Part shown: positions 8,368 through 18,611 of the stretch, piece after piece | Layout of the letters: every line of letters begins with the position of its first letter | How positions within the stretch are numbered: the first letter of the stretch is position 1 | From: Marine Group II euryarchaeote MED-G38 | Lineage (GTDB): Archaea; Thermoplasmatota; Poseidoniia; Poseidoniales; Thalassarchaeaceae | Direction: 5' to 3' | Assembly (NCBI GenBank): GCA_002457145.1 | Contig: NTJP01000010.1 | Location: forward strand, 1 to 64,000 | Length of the DNA stretch: 64,000 bases | The notes under the pieces: model-generated | The model's input: the letters and a program-made list of their open reading frames with translations, nothing else | What the model was told of the DNA's origin: nothing | Databases searched by the model: none | Position numbers and translations under genes: made by a program

Positions 8368-9525
8368 CTAATTCTTGGCATCAATTAATGAATCTATTCT
8401 AAATATTCCATATCCATAATAATCATCATGCTCCGTTTGCCCTTCTTTCATTTCCGAATTAAACATTATAAGATCTTTAATTTCGTTTATACTGTCTCTA
8501 CCTTGGGAATTTTCATGTTGCAGCTCAGGATTATTTTCTAGTAATAATGCCAAAGATCCTGAAATCCATGCTGTTGCTGCCGAAGTACCACTAGACCATC
8601 CCCACCAGTTCTCATTACTTATTCCACTAGCCATGAGTATTGGCACCTCTTGAGCTGGTCCCACTACTTCAGGTTTCATATCAGGATCATTTCTTGGTAA
8701 TATTGGATTAGGCCAAAATCTACCATTATTATCTCCTACCGAACTTCCCTTCCAAACTTGTCCATTTCTAGTTATACCTCCAACGCATATTACATCTTCA
8801 ACAGAACCGGGCGATTCCACATCTCCATCATCGTCTTCTCCATCATTTCCTGCCGCAGCAACAACATATACGCCCTGATCTAGTGCTTGTTCTACAGATT
8901 GTTCCAATGAATCCGTTGTAAATATTCCTGAACCAAAACCTTGTGCCCCTCCTAAACTCAATGAGATTATATCGGCATTATTCATTACACACCAATCAAC
9001 GGATTCTGATATTATCTGATCACTACCAGTACCCTCATCACTTATTGCTTTAGCAACTAACAGTGATACCCCGGGAGCATTACCTATTAGGCCATTATTT
9101 GAAACTATTATTCCAGCCATGGCAGTACCATGGCCTTCATCGTCATAAGGCTCGGCCTGTTGATTTACAAAATCTTTCCAACCATATATTTCCATTCCTT
9201 CAAATCCAGGGTGCTTCATATCTATTCCAGAATCTACAATACACAATATTACTCCCGTTCCATCGAGGTCCTGAATTTCATCTAAACCTGTAATTTCTCT
9301 ATACTCATTTTCCCATGCTATTAACGCCCCCGATGGTCCAGCAGATCCTATATTGCCAACACCAGGTAATAAGTAAACAAGTGATATAGAAATTAGTAGT
9401 AATGCTACTAATACAGTAACAATCGATGTAACCATTAGAAAAGCATCTCCATAATTAGCAGAACCAAATGATTGATTTTCTTCTGCTATTTCTTCTTCCA
9501 TTTCAATCCACTTACTTTTTACCAT
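8368..9525 (-). CDS. Membrane-anchored subtilisin-like serine protease (S8)
   Basis: 385 residues with one N-terminal transmembrane segment (about 29-51, FLMVTSIVTVLVALLLISIS) after an acidic cytoplasmic tail, then an extracellular S8 domain. The catalytic triad is intact: Asp98 in CIVDSGID, His132 in GHGTAMAG and Ser315 in SSGTSAATAW, with oxyanion Asn227 in AAAGNDGE. There is no long propeptide or C-terminal adhesion domain, unlike the 1591-residue subtilase in this window. Its start overlaps the stop of the upstream zinc-ribbon membrane gene by 7 bases, so the two are probably expressed together. It may shed or degrade proteins at the cell surface. Confidence 0.9.
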   Translation of the reverse strand: MVKSKWIEMEEEIAEENQSFGSANYGDAFLMVTSIVTVLVALLLISISLVYLLPGVGNIGSAGPSGALIAWENEYREITGLDEIQDLDGTGVILCIVDSGIDMKHPGFEGMEIYGWKDFVNQQAEPYDDEGHGTAMAGIIVSNNGLIGNAPGVSLLVAKAISDEGTGSDQIISESVDWCVMNNADIISLSLGGAQGFGSGIFTTDSLEQSVEQALDQGVYVVAAAGNDGEDDDGDVESPGSVEDVICVGGITRNGQVWKGSSVGDNNGRFWPNPILPRNDPDMKPEVVGPAQEVPILMASGISNENWWGWSSGTSAATAWISGSLALLLENNPELQHENSQGRDSINEIKDLIMFNSEMKEGQTEHDDYYGYGIFRIDSLIDAKN

Positions 9526-10682
9526 GTCTCTTCATCACTAAAATGACTTTCTACAGGTGTATTCGAATTACAACTTCTACATTTCAATCTTGTTGGTAGT
9601 ATTTCTTCACATATTTCGCACATACTACCTATACTCCCTTTTCCTCCACAGTCATTTGTTGTACACATAATTTCTATTTTTCCAGATGAATATTTTTTTG
9701 CAGTTGTTTCTATGTTGCATATCGGACATCTTCCTTGTTGAACAATTGGTTTTTTAATCACTGTTTCTCCTGCCACTTCTCTAGCTCTTACAGATTGAAT
9801 TCGCTCTTCGGCACTTCCTAACATAAAGTGCGGAAACCAAATTATTACTAATAGTAAAAGTATTGTAGCTATGCCCGAAATAATGTATAATAGAACCAAT
9901 AGATAATTCAGACTTTCAGATGCAATATTCATTCTAGTTGCTACGGCATGAGAACCTGACCATGACATAATATTGAGCATAACAATTAATCCCCCCATTT
10001 CTAAGTCCCAAGCTTTCAGGCTATGATCTTCCCAGGCCTCTTGAACTACTCTGGGATCGGGGTGAGCATGTCTTTCTTGTACATGGACATCTCTAGTTTC
10101 TCTCACTGCCCTATGGACCACGATAATTGATAAGAAGAAAAGTACTAGATTGCCCAAAATTATTGCTCCAAAATCGGCTATTTTAGAATCAAAAGGGAAT
10201 GAAGGATTACTTGCATGTGTTGACATGTATCCATATTGAACAGCAAATGATCCAATTAACAAATAAGCTAAATTTTCCCGCATTATAGGATATTCTGACC
10301 ACAGAGAAAATATCATTCCTAGCCAACAAATAATAGAGAGTAATGATAACATAAGGGTCCAATCTGAAACTTGTAAAAAGCCACTATCCTCTCCAAATAT
10401 TCCATATCTGTTATAGTCTCCTCCATTAGATAATTCTCCAATGCCAAAATCCCATGTTCCAAGGATAAATGAAAAAGTGGCCAATGCAATAATTGTTAAC
10501 TCCTTGATGCCCCATTTATTTTTAATTAAAGTTTTTTGAAAGAGAATTTCTCTTCTTATGGTATCGAGATAATTTAATTTTACATTAATTTCTGTAAACT
10601 TATATTCTAATTTTACTTGACTAAGTCTTAAGTTTCCATCATTTTTTAAATCACTGGAAATATGTGAATTTTCCTCCTCCAT
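9519..10682 (-). CDS. Multi-pass membrane protein with C-terminal zinc ribbons
   Basis: 387 residues from the ATG at 10682; the ORF track begins at a GTG seven codons earlier. About six hydrophobic segments are visible (ELTIIALATFSFILGTW, LMLSLLSIICWLGMIFSLW, LAYLLIGSFAVQYGYM, IILGNLVLFFLSIIVV, LEMGGLIVMLNIM and LLVLLYIISGIATILLLLVII). A cytoplasmic tail follows with paired cysteines CPIC, CTTNDC, CEIC and CRSC, enough for two zinc ribbons. Family not recognised. The overlapping downstream subtilase suggests a functional link, such as sensing or regulating the protease. tRNA-Ser lies just upstream on the same strand. Confidence 0.6.
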   Translation of the reverse strand: MEEENSHISSDLKNDGNLRLSQVKLEYKFTEINVKLNYLDTIRREILFQKTLIKNKWGIKELTIIALATFSFILGTWDFGIGELSNGGDYNRYGIFGEDSGFLQVSDWTLMLSLLSIICWLGMIFSLWSEYPIMRENLAYLLIGSFAVQYGYMSTHASNPSFPFDSKIADFGAIILGNLVLFFLSIIVVHRAVRETRDVHVQERHAHPDPRVVQEAWEDHSLKAWDLEMGGLIVMLNIMSWSGSHAVATRMNIASESLNYLLVLLYIISGIATILLLLVIIWFPHFMLGSAEERIQSVRAREVAGETVIKKPIVQQGRCPICNIETTAKKYSSGKIEIMCTTNDCGGKGSIGSMCEICEEILPTRLKCRSCNSNTPVESHFSDEETW

Positions 10683-10762
10683 GTCAAGGCGAGGTGGTAA
10701 CACTGAATAAATTCCGCGTATTGATGATTATTAAAATAATCAATTCTTTTGTCTTGTTATTA

Positions 10763-10848
10763 TGGCGCCGAGAGAGAGATTTGAACTCCCGAGGGAAAAT
10801 CCCACATGATTTCCAGTCATGCGCAATACCAGGCTATGCGATCTCGGC
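10763..10848 (-). tRNA. tRNA-Ser(GGA)
   Basis: On the minus strand the gene reads GCCGAGA ... TCTCGGC, giving a perfect 7-bp acceptor stem, then discriminator G and an encoded CCA. The anticodon stem-loop ATGAC-TGGAAAT-type places GGA in the anticodon, decoding UCC and UCU. A long variable arm (GTGGGATTTTCCC) identifies it as a class II serine tRNA. The T arm is GGGAGTTCAAATCTC. No intron is seen. It decodes serine in this serine-rich proteome. Confidence 0.93.
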
Positions 10849-10944
10849 AGGCAGTTCTTCCTAACGAAGCATTAGTTTTGAGTTTGTTGTATTATTTTTT
10901 ATATCCGTAGTGATTAAATTGTAAATTGTTTTGGACTAAACAGC

Positions 10945-11019
10945 GCCACTGTGGCTTAGGGGTATAGCATCCCATTGGTAATGGGAAGGTCGGGAGTTCA
11001 ATTCTCCCCAGTGGCTCCA
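10945..11019 (+). tRNA. tRNA-Thr(GGT)
   Basis: Acceptor stem GCCACTG pairs with CAGTGGC, followed by discriminator T and an encoded CCA. The anticodon arm TCCCA-TTGGTAA-TGGGA gives anticodon GGT (ACC/ACU codons). The T arm is GGGAGTTCAATTCTCC. It is intronless and divergent from tRNA-Ser with a gap of about 96 bases. A TATA-like TTTTTTATATCC lies about 40 bases upstream. The T-rich tract near 11066-11074 downstream could end transcription. Confidence 0.95.
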
Positions 11020-11134
11020 TACTTCTACAATATGACTTTGTAATTTTTATTCAAAGAAACTCATATTTTTTTTGTGGTGTAGATTTTAAACCTGAAGTAA
11101 TTAAGTTGATAATCTACCTAATATACAGAGAACT

Positions 11135-14100
11135 ATGAATTACTCCAATAGAAGACTTGCGATATCTTTGATATTACTCATGATTGCAGCACCTTTGGCG
11201 AATGCAGGCGTTGCAAACTGGGACGCGTCTAATAATATCAATACTAATGGTACTTCAATCACAGTTAGAGGTTTTGAAGTTCCTGGTAATTCTACAATTA
11301 TTGATGGTTGGATGCATGTAACTAATTCAGATATGGCAACCTCATTGAATAATGGAATAATTTGGGAAGGTTCAGATTTTGATAGTGGTACAAAGTTTGG
11401 AACGTTTATAGATGAAAATGAACATATAACCATTAAAGATGACGGCTCAAGGTCGAATCTCAGTACCTTTGATGTAGGAAATATCAATGTAATCATGAAT
11501 TCAAAATACAAATATACACCTGGCTGGAAACTTGTTTATAGTTTAAATTCTGTTACAAATATTTCGGATTGTGGAGGTCAAGATGGTAAAATACTTGAAT
11601 ATGGCTTTGATAATGATTTTAACTCTAATCTTGATGATGTAGAAATTCTATCCACTTCATATTATTGCGATACCCTTTCAAAAGAAGATACAATCCAGCA
11701 GCTAAATATTGATTCAACAGGAGATGGTTATTCCAGCGGCAATCTTTCTGCTACCGGAGGGGGTGGAGAAGATTTTTCTGGAACTTACTTGATTAGCACA
11801 GGCATAGATTCAATATCTATAAACAATGGAGGGTCAGGTTATGATTCTAGTGATTCTTTAACAATAGTTTGTGTACAATGCGATGGTGAAAATGCAAATG
11901 CTTCAATTTCTTCTGTTGATAGTAGTGGCTCAATTACCAGTATTACAGTTGATGATGCTGGTTCAGGATATACAGCAGATGATACAATTTTTATTTCAAT
12001 AACTAGTACAGGAGGCAGTGGAGTAAATCTAGATGCTAATTTATTAAATACTGGAATAATACACTCAACTGAAATAATTGATGAAGGGTCAAATTATTCT
12101 ACTACGCCTACAATTGTAATTAGCGATTCTTCAGGAACAGGAGGCAGTATATCTGCCATTTTAGGTGCTTATTTTGAATATGAATTGGATATCAGTTCAC
12201 TAAGTGTAGGTAATTCATATTGTCAATATGGCGGATATATTGTAGAAAGTGGCTTGGATTACAATGGTAATCGTAATTTAGGAAATGATGAAATTCAAAA
12301 TGAGGAATATATTTGTAATAATATTAAAACCTGGCAGGCAACAACTTTCACAGGATTAAATGGAACCATATATGGAAATCAACAAAATATGAGTTATGGA
12401 GTAATACCCTCTGAAGCTCCTAGTGGAGTTGTTGCTATTGGTACTACTCCGGGAGTACCACTTGCTGCAGGGACGAATAGTTCTTTCTTATTGCCTTCAG
12501 TTTCAGTCCCTCTAATCGTTGATCATAATAATTATTTCATGTCTTTTGATCATTGGTATCATGTAGATAGTACTTCTTCCGGTGATGGCGATGGCACATG
12601 GGTTGAATACCGTGTCCAAGATTCCGGAAATTGGGGAGATTGGACATATGTTGCTCCAAATTCAGGTTATCCTAGTACCATGTCAACAGATTCACATACG
12701 CCCAATGGAGCACCATCAGGAGCGGTTCCAGTATTCGCTTCATCTACTCATAGTGGTTGGGTTACAAGTACTTTCGACCTAAACTCACTAGTTAATGAAA
12801 ATTCTTCAGATATCCAGTTTAGGTTCCATATTTGGACTCATCCAGATTCGGAAAATGAACGTCCAGGTTGGTTTATAGATAATATTTACTTCAACAATGA
12901 TGGAATTAGTTATGGTGCGTGGCACCATGGTTGCTATACTCAAACCTCAAATTCTTGTTACTATTCCGCTAATGCCTACGCTTCTTTACAACGTATTGTA
13001 GATCTATCTGGCACTAATTCTACTTCTAAAATAGAAATTGATTTAGAATGGGATTTAGAAGGTTCTACAGTTGATAACGCCTGTATTGAAGTCTCTCTGA
13101 ATCAAAATACTTGGTATGATATTTCCTCAACAGGAACAACTTCTACATCTTCTGATTGTGCTTCAAGAAATGGTGCAATACCAAGTGGAGGATATACTGC
13201 ATCTAATGGTGAAACTTATGGCGACCAAAGTGGTAGAACTAGAACAATAGACCTCGTAATACCCAATTCGTTTCTTGATCAATCTTCTGTTTATCTTAGA
13301 GTTATTGTAGATACGGACTATTATAATAATTATGGAGGGTCTTTAGATGCAAGAGAAGGGCTTACTGTAGATGAAATTAGGGTCGTAGACTCTAGTAATT
13401 CTATTTTATTTTTAGATGATTTGGAAACACCCACTACAATGACTCACACTTCTATTGGAGCCACAGCAGATGATTGGCAGCATCTAGTATTATTGAGAGG
13501 TTCCCAATCTGTTAGGATGGGTTTTGAAGATTCGACAGCGAGTGCACCATCTGTTTCTGATGCACCAGGCTGGTCGAGAACTAATTCTATGAGTTCAGGA
13601 TCTTGTTCAGGAGATACCTGTAAATGGACATTAAATAAAATAAACTCTAACTCTGGGCCATCTATAACCGCTTCATTTCCTTATGCTTACGGTGTAGCTT
13701 TCTCAGGAAGTTATTCATCATATATCCAAGAGGCAAGGTTATTCTCTCCTTCCTATCAAATCCCCGCTAATGGGAATGCATTTTTGACTTTTGATCACTG
13801 GGCTTACATGGAGCCAACTTGGGACGGAGGAGCAGTTTTCATTAAGGTAAATAACGGCTCATGGCAGCATTTTGACCCAGGTAATTGGTATGATAGTCAA
13901 GTCAGTTATAATTATCATAATTTGTATGGTTACGATACTTTCGCCTCTCAATCCTCAGCAAATGGAGGTATGAAAAATATGCAAGCAAGTTTACTAAATT
14001 ATCAAGGAGATACAATTCAATTTAAATTTTCTATGGGGACTGATGGTTATGTAAATTATGGTGGTTGGTTTATAGATAATGTTGGCGTAAAGATAGCTAA

Positions 14101-17100
14101 TTATGGTAACCCTGGAGACTGGGTCAGCCCCTCTTTTTCAATAGGTGAATATGATGATTTTAATATTGGGATAGTTGACTTAGATGCCGTAATACCAGAA
14201 AATACCTCAATAAAAGCTTCATTGATAGATGCTTCTACTAATTTGTTACTCCCGGGATATGCAAATGTTTCTTTGCCTTTTTCTCTTGCAGGAATTGATT
14301 CTACAAATCACCCTCAAATTAAATTAAGACTACATCTAACTACTACAGATCCTGAGGCGACTCCTTCAATCAGTAAAATTAGCATTGGAGGCAAGAGATT
14401 CTTGAATGCTGATTCTGGAGATAATGGTTGGACATTTAGTTCAGGAGTAGAAGTAGTAAATGGATTATTAAATGCAACACTTATATCTGGAACATTAATT
14501 TCTGATTTTACTCATTCTTCTAGGCCAATAAAATCTCTAAATGTAGGAGGTAATATTTCTAATGGGATAACGGTTACTGCGTTGAATAAATATGGCGGAT
14601 CATTAGGATCAGCATCAAAGGGAGGTAGCATAGTATTCTCTAATATCCAAGCAGGTTTCGGACTATCCGTAAATCTTCCGACAAATGCATGGATTGATAA
14701 ACTTGTAGTTACAGCTGTATTTGCAGAACCTGCGAGTAATCCAGTCGTCGATGTTCTCAATGATGATACTTCAGACTGGTCTTTCCCTAGGGGTGATTAT
14801 TATGGCCACTATGGTTGGCAATCTACTCTTTTTGACTCTGATTCTTCTGATGAACAAGTAATCAGTAAAACGTTCGAATTGGATGGAATTAATCCTCAAT
14901 ATACATCCATTCTCATTCCTGCAGACGCATCTGTAAGTTCAGGGGTAATTGCTATCTCTCCTGACTCAGATGGCTTTGAATCTCCTATTACACTTACCTT
15001 AGCTGGTTCATCACAAATCGGTCCTTCTGGAAATAGTATTTTCTATAATTTAATTAGTTCTTCTCAGATTTCTGGAATTTCTCTTATCGGTGGAACTCAT
15101 ACTGATACAGATACCGGAAGATTATGGCGAGATATACCTATTTCATTGGATTCAGATACAGAACAAAATGTATCTATTTCCAGACTTGGTATAAATTATT
15201 TACTATTTGAGAATATTTCTAATTTAGATACCGACATTTCTGATTATCATGAGTCAATTATGGATTCATACCCAGAATTTGATGAAGTAGAAATTCCTGT
15301 AACATTTTCCGCAGACATAGGTTCTATTTCCATAGATGGAGATATAATCTATGATTTCTTAATTCAAAATAGAGATTTTTCTGTACCCAATACCTTCTAC
15401 CCGAACGGTGATTCAGTACAAATAACTACACAGCATCACCATCTTTATGATAATTCTGAACTATCCGAAATCACTCTCAAGGGAATTGCTTCAGATGGCA
15501 ATATAATTCTCTTCAAAGTTGAAAATAGTGTTGATGGGATATGGGGTACAGGGTCAAATCCAGTTACCTTTTCTCAAATTTCAGGTTCTGATAAATCTCC
15601 TTTGGATTTATCATCAAGCTTTGTAGAACTAACCAATAATAATGATGGAGGAGTGGATGTTAGCGTTAATTGGATTTTTGACATAACATGGTATTGGGAT
15701 GATGTAGATGAAATACATTGGATTTCTCGTGCTAATGACGCCAACGGAGATACAATATGGCCAGCAGAACAATTTAGTGGTAGATCTGGAGCTCAGGCTG
15801 TAGAAAATGATTTACAGATTGATTATTTTGAAGTGTATGATTCCAATGGACGGTTGATATCAAATATTTATGATAATTTATTTTACCCATTCCCCATACT
15901 AGAAGGTAGTGAATTAAATATATCTGGGAAAATAAGATTCCAAGATTCTTCTAATCATAGGCCTCTCAGTACCGACTTTATTGTAGGATTAAATTTATCC
16001 GGAGACATTTATTCTCTAACTTCTAATTCTGAAGGTGAATTTTCAGGAATAATAAATTCGCCTACAGGAAAAAATGAAATCACCCTTTCTCCAATAATTA
16101 TCTCTATAGGGCCGTCAACTGGTTCATTTGGTGCCAACGACGTAACCGGACAGCCACCTATGATTGATGTTATTATAGACAATAATCCTCCAATAGCAGG
16201 ACCTTTACAAATTAACACTCCTATTGGATTACAGTTGGCTGATGGAATGGTCTCTGACCCCACAACTCCTTTTAGGCCATATATTACAGTTAGTGAGAGT
16301 GAGGCTAGAGGCGATTTCGTCACTCTAAAATACTGGCGTACAGGAGTAGATGATATTAATGGAGATGGAATTGCATCCGAAAATGAATATAATTCTCAAT
16401 CCCAATCATTGACTCCAGGATTGACTGGGGAACAACAAATACAATTCTCTTCAATCGACGTTACTAGCTTAGATAATGAACCAATATTACTCTATGTAGA
16501 GGGTAGCGATTGGGCAGGTCTAAGTTATTCTGATGGAGGAACAGGTGGCGGACCAGGTGTAAATAACTCTTGGGCTAACGTAATAATTGCTGTAGATGAA
16601 CCAACGCAGTTTGCTGGAGATAGTATAGGAATCGGGCAAGGTCAAAATGCTGCTTTCAATTTAGATCGAAGGACAAATGACAATGTAGAATTCTATCTTT
16701 TGCCAGATGTATTACATACATTTAGCATACAAATTGATGATCCCAATGGAGTTCATACATTGGATAACATTACTGTAATGTTATGCGGATATGGGACCAA
16801 TCTAGGTTTATTTACACTAGCTCCGTATTCTGGGGAGCTATGGGCTCCGGAAAGTAGTATGGTCACTCCAATCAACTATCAAACAGAACCTATCACCAAT
16901 TCTGTTACTAAACTTCATTTGAGTTTTAAACTATCTTGGGAATTCCCTTGGGATGATGATACCGTAGCATGTAAACCAAGAGTAACTGTTGACGATAATC
17001 TCATTACTGTAGCCGAATCTGATGTGTTGAGCGCATTATCTTGGAAATTAGATAATAAGATTTCTGCTATTCCAGAAGGAGTATACGATCTAACTCTCCC

Positions 17101-18310
17101 AACTATGGAATCTTTAGATAATGCATTGTATCTAAAACAAGGTGATGAATTTTCAGTTTCTGGGGCCTTGTATTATGCAGGTTCAGGAGAAAGACTACTC
17201 TCCATTAGTGATGATTTAGGGGCTAAAATAAAACTAATTTATGGTTCTCAAGAACTTACTTCAGAATCATTAGTAGAAGAGGACGGCTCATTCAACCTCT
17301 CTTTACAATTACCTTCTCGAACACCCTCCAATCCAATAATGCCAATCTCTACTGAAGTAATAAATCTTCCTGGATTGTCTTCTTCTCTACATAATTCAGA
17401 CGCCTCAGTAACTGTAGATGGAGATTCTCCAACTGCACGTTTTAATCAAGATATTTATCCTGATACATCACTAACATCCCTAGGAACAGATTCTCTTAGT
17501 AATGTACTAATTACTATATCTATAGTTGATGAATTTGGCATGCAAGACGGTCCTTTGATGATTTCTTGGGAATTTTTACGAGCAGGGGGGCCAATAGTAG
17601 GAACACGAGATTCTGGCGAACTCCCTTTAATTTCATTTTCTGAAGGAATTAGTATTTACCAAGGTAGGATAGACTTCACTCCTTTGTTAGACTTAAGTTT
17701 CATACCTTCAGATCAAATAGCAGTTTGGATTGATTCAAAAGATAAGGCTGGAAATTCACTTATAGGATTAGGAAGTGAAGAAACGCCAAGAATTCCGACT
17801 CTTAGAATAATTGAATTTTTAGGTCAATATACTAGAGAAATAACAACTCCAACTAAATATCCTGCTGTAGGAGATAGATTAACCATAGTTACATATTGGG
17901 AGAATCCTGGTACCCTTGATGGCACTATTTCATTAGGATTATGGGAGAAACTACCCGATGGAACTTGGAAACCTTCTCTTACTACTCAAAAATTTGGAGA
18001 CCAAGAGGTTATTTTGGAATCTGGTAGTTCTAGTGTTCTGGCTTCATTTGAATATGATACATGGCAAATAGGATCTCCTTATTTGGTTATAATTGTCGAT
18101 GGGGACTTTGATAATGTCAACGGATTACAAGAAGAAATAATAGGAATAAATGTCGATGAACCTATTGCAGTTGATTCTGGAGGCTCAACAATCTGGCTTA
18201 TTGGTTCAGGAATAATAATATTCTCAGCTATAGGGGTGTTAGTATTTGTAATGAGAGGAAGAGGAGAAGATTATTATGATGATGATGAAGATTATTATGA
18301 AGAAGATTAA
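11135..18310 (+). CDS. Giant secreted, membrane-anchored surface protein (2391 residues)
   Basis: N-terminal signal peptide (LAISLILLMIAAPLANAG). One C-terminal transmembrane helix (TIWLIGSGIIIFSAIGVLVFVM) is followed by a short acidic tail rich in Asp, Glu and Tyr. Early on there are two cysteine-paired acidic modules (DCGGQDGKILEYGFDNDF and CQYGGYIVESGLDYNGN) that look like DUF7151-type repeats. A glycine-rich block with repeated GSGY and GSNY units separates them. At least two MAM or jelly-roll-like modules follow, each ending in GWFIDN (FDHWYHVDS ... PGWFIDNIYF and FDHWAYMEP ... GGWFIDNVGV). Many Ig-like beta domains fill the rest. It is probably an adhesin or surface-layer-associated protein; ligand and partners are unknown. 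Confidence 0.8.
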   Translation: MNYSNRRLAISLILLMIAAPLANAGVANWDASNNINTNGTSITVRGFEVPGNSTIIDGWMHVTNSDMATSLNNGIIWEGSDFDSGTKFGTFIDENEHITIKDDGSRSNLSTFDVGNINVIMNSKYKYTPGWKLVYSLNSVTNISDCGGQDGKILEYGFDNDFNSNLDDVEILSTSYYCDTLSKEDTIQQLNIDSTGDGYSSGNLSATGGGGEDFSGTYLISTGIDSISINNGGSGYDSSDSLTIVCVQCDGENANASISSVDSSGSITSITVDDAGSGYTADDTIFISITSTGGSGVNLDANLLNTGIIHSTEIIDEGSNYSTTPTIVISDSSGTGGSISAILGAYFEYELDISSLSVGNSYCQYGGYIVESGLDYNGNRNLGNDEIQNEEYICNNIKTWQATTFTGLNGTIYGNQQNMSYGVIPSEAPSGVVAIGTTPGVPLAAGTNSSFLLPSVSVPLIVDHNNYFMSFDHWYHVDSTSSGDGDGTWVEYRVQDSGNWGDWTYVAPNSGYPSTMSTDSHTPNGAPSGAVPVFASSTHSGWVTSTFDLNSLVNENSSDIQFRFHIWTHPDSENERPGWFIDNIYFNNDGISYGAWHHGCYTQTSNSCYYSANAYASLQRIVDLSGTNSTSKIEIDLEWDLEGSTVDNACIEVSLNQNTWYDISSTGTTSTSSDCASRNGAIPSGGYTASNGETYGDQSGRTRTIDLVIPNSFLDQSSVYLRVIVDTDYYNNYGGSLDAREGLTVDEIRVVDSSNSILFLDDLETPTTMTHTSIGATADDWQHLVLLRGSQSVRMGFEDSTASAPSVSDAPGWSRTNSMSSGSCSGDTCKWTLNKINSNSGPSITASFPYAYGVAFSGSYSSYIQEARLFSPSYQIPANGNAFLTFDHWAYMEPTWDGGAVFIKVNNGSWQHFDPGNWYDSQVSYNYHNLYGYDTFASQSSANGGMKNMQASLLNYQGDTIQFKFSMGTDGYVNYGGWFIDNVGVKIANYGNPGDWVSPSFSIGEYDDFNIGIVDLDAVIPENTSIKASLIDASTNLLLPGYANVSLPFSLAGIDSTNHPQIKLRLHLTTTDPEATPSISKISIGGKRFLNADSGDNGWTFSSGVEVVNGLLNATLISGTLISDFTHSSRPIKSLNVGGNISNGITVTALNKYGGSLGSASKGGSIVFSNIQAGFGLSVNLPTNAWIDKLVVTAVFAEPASNPVVDVLNDDTSDWSFPRGDYYGHYGWQSTLFDSDSSDEQVISKTFELDGINPQYTSILIPADASVSSGVIAISPDSDGFESPITLTLAGSSQIGPSGNSIFYNLISSSQISGISLIGGTHTDTDTGRLWRDIPISLDSDTEQNVSISRLGINYLLFENISNLDTDISDYHESIMDSYPEFDEVEIPVTFSADIGSISIDGDIIYDFLIQNRDFSVPNTFYPNGDSVQITTQHHHLYDNSELSEITLKGIASDGNIILFKVENSVDGIWGTGSNPVTFSQISGSDKSPLDLSSSFVELTNNNDGGVDVSVNWIFDITWYWDDVDEIHWISRANDANGDTIWPAEQFSGRSGAQAVENDLQIDYFEVYDSNGRLISNIYDNLFYPFPILEGSELNISGKIRFQDSSNHRPLSTDFIVGLNLSGDIYSLTSNSEGEFSGIINSPTGKNEITLSPIIISIGPSTGSFGANDVTGQPPMIDVIIDNNPPIAGPLQINTPIGLQLADGMVSDPTTPFRPYITVSESEARGDFVTLKYWRTGVDDINGDGIASENEYNSQSQSLTPGLTGEQQIQFSSIDVTSLDNEPILLYVEGSDWAGLSYSDGGTGGGPGVNNSWANVIIAVDEPTQFAGDSIGIGQGQNAAFNLDRRTNDNVEFYLLPDVLHTFSIQIDDPNGVHTLDNITVMLCGYGTNLGLFTLAPYSGELWAPESSMVTPINYQTEPITNSVTKLHLSFKLSWEFPWDDDTVACKPRVTVDDNLITVAESDVLSALSWKLDNKISAIPEGVYDLTLPTMESLDNALYLKQGDEFSVSGALYYAGSGERLLSISDDLGAKIKLIYGSQELTSESLVEEDGSFNLSLQLPSRTPSNPIMPISTEVINLPGLSSSLHNSDASVTVDGDSPTARFNQDIYPDTSLTSLGTDSLSNVLITISIVDEFGMQDGPLMISWEFLRAGGPIVGTRDSGELPLISFSEGISIYQGRIDFTPLLDLSFIPSDQIAVWIDSKDKAGNSLIGLGSEETPRIPTLRIIEFLGQYTREITTPTKYPAVGDRLTIVTYWENPGTLDGTISLGLWEKLPDGTWKPSLTTQKFGDQEVILESGSSSVLASFEYDTWQIGSPYLVIIVDGDFDNVNGLQEEIIGINVDEPIAVDSGGSTIWLIGSGIIIFSAIGVLVFVMRGRGEDYYDDDEDYYEED

Positions 18311-18437
18311 TTAATATTCCGAAATTTTATGTTGACCTATATTATCGGCTTTTGAAACAATATTTAACCTCTATAATTTATAGACTAATAGTTGTTGACA
18401 TAAAACAGAAAGAAATATCTTTCTAGATGGGATTTGG

Positions 18438-18611
18438 ATGCAATTAAGAGAAAACGACGTTAAAGAAGTTGATGAATTAAGGAATGAATTAGAAGATTTA
18501 AAATCTCTTGTCAACACTCTTTTGACTATAATTATGGAAGAAGCAGATGGCGTACAAAGTGGTGCAGCCCCTTCTCTAACCGATCATCCTAGACGTGGAT
18601 ATTGTATGTAA
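18438..18611 (+). CDS. Small coiled-coil protein (57 residues)
   Basis: Below the ORF-track cutoff; found by hand. The ATG at 18438 opens a 57-codon frame: MQLRENDVKEVDELRNELED, then a leucine-heptad region (LKSLVNTLLTIIMEE), then a Pro/Arg tail ending RRGYCM. Heptad spacing suggests a short coiled coil. The stop at 18609-18611 abuts the stop of the convergent AlkA-like gene exactly, and codon use is like the neighbours, which supports a real gene. It resembles nothing I recognise. A small regulatory or oligomerising protein is possible, and it could be spurious. Confidence 0.5.
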   Translation: MQLRENDVKEVDELRNELEDLKSLVNTLLTIIMEEADGVQSGAAPSLTDHPRRGYCM

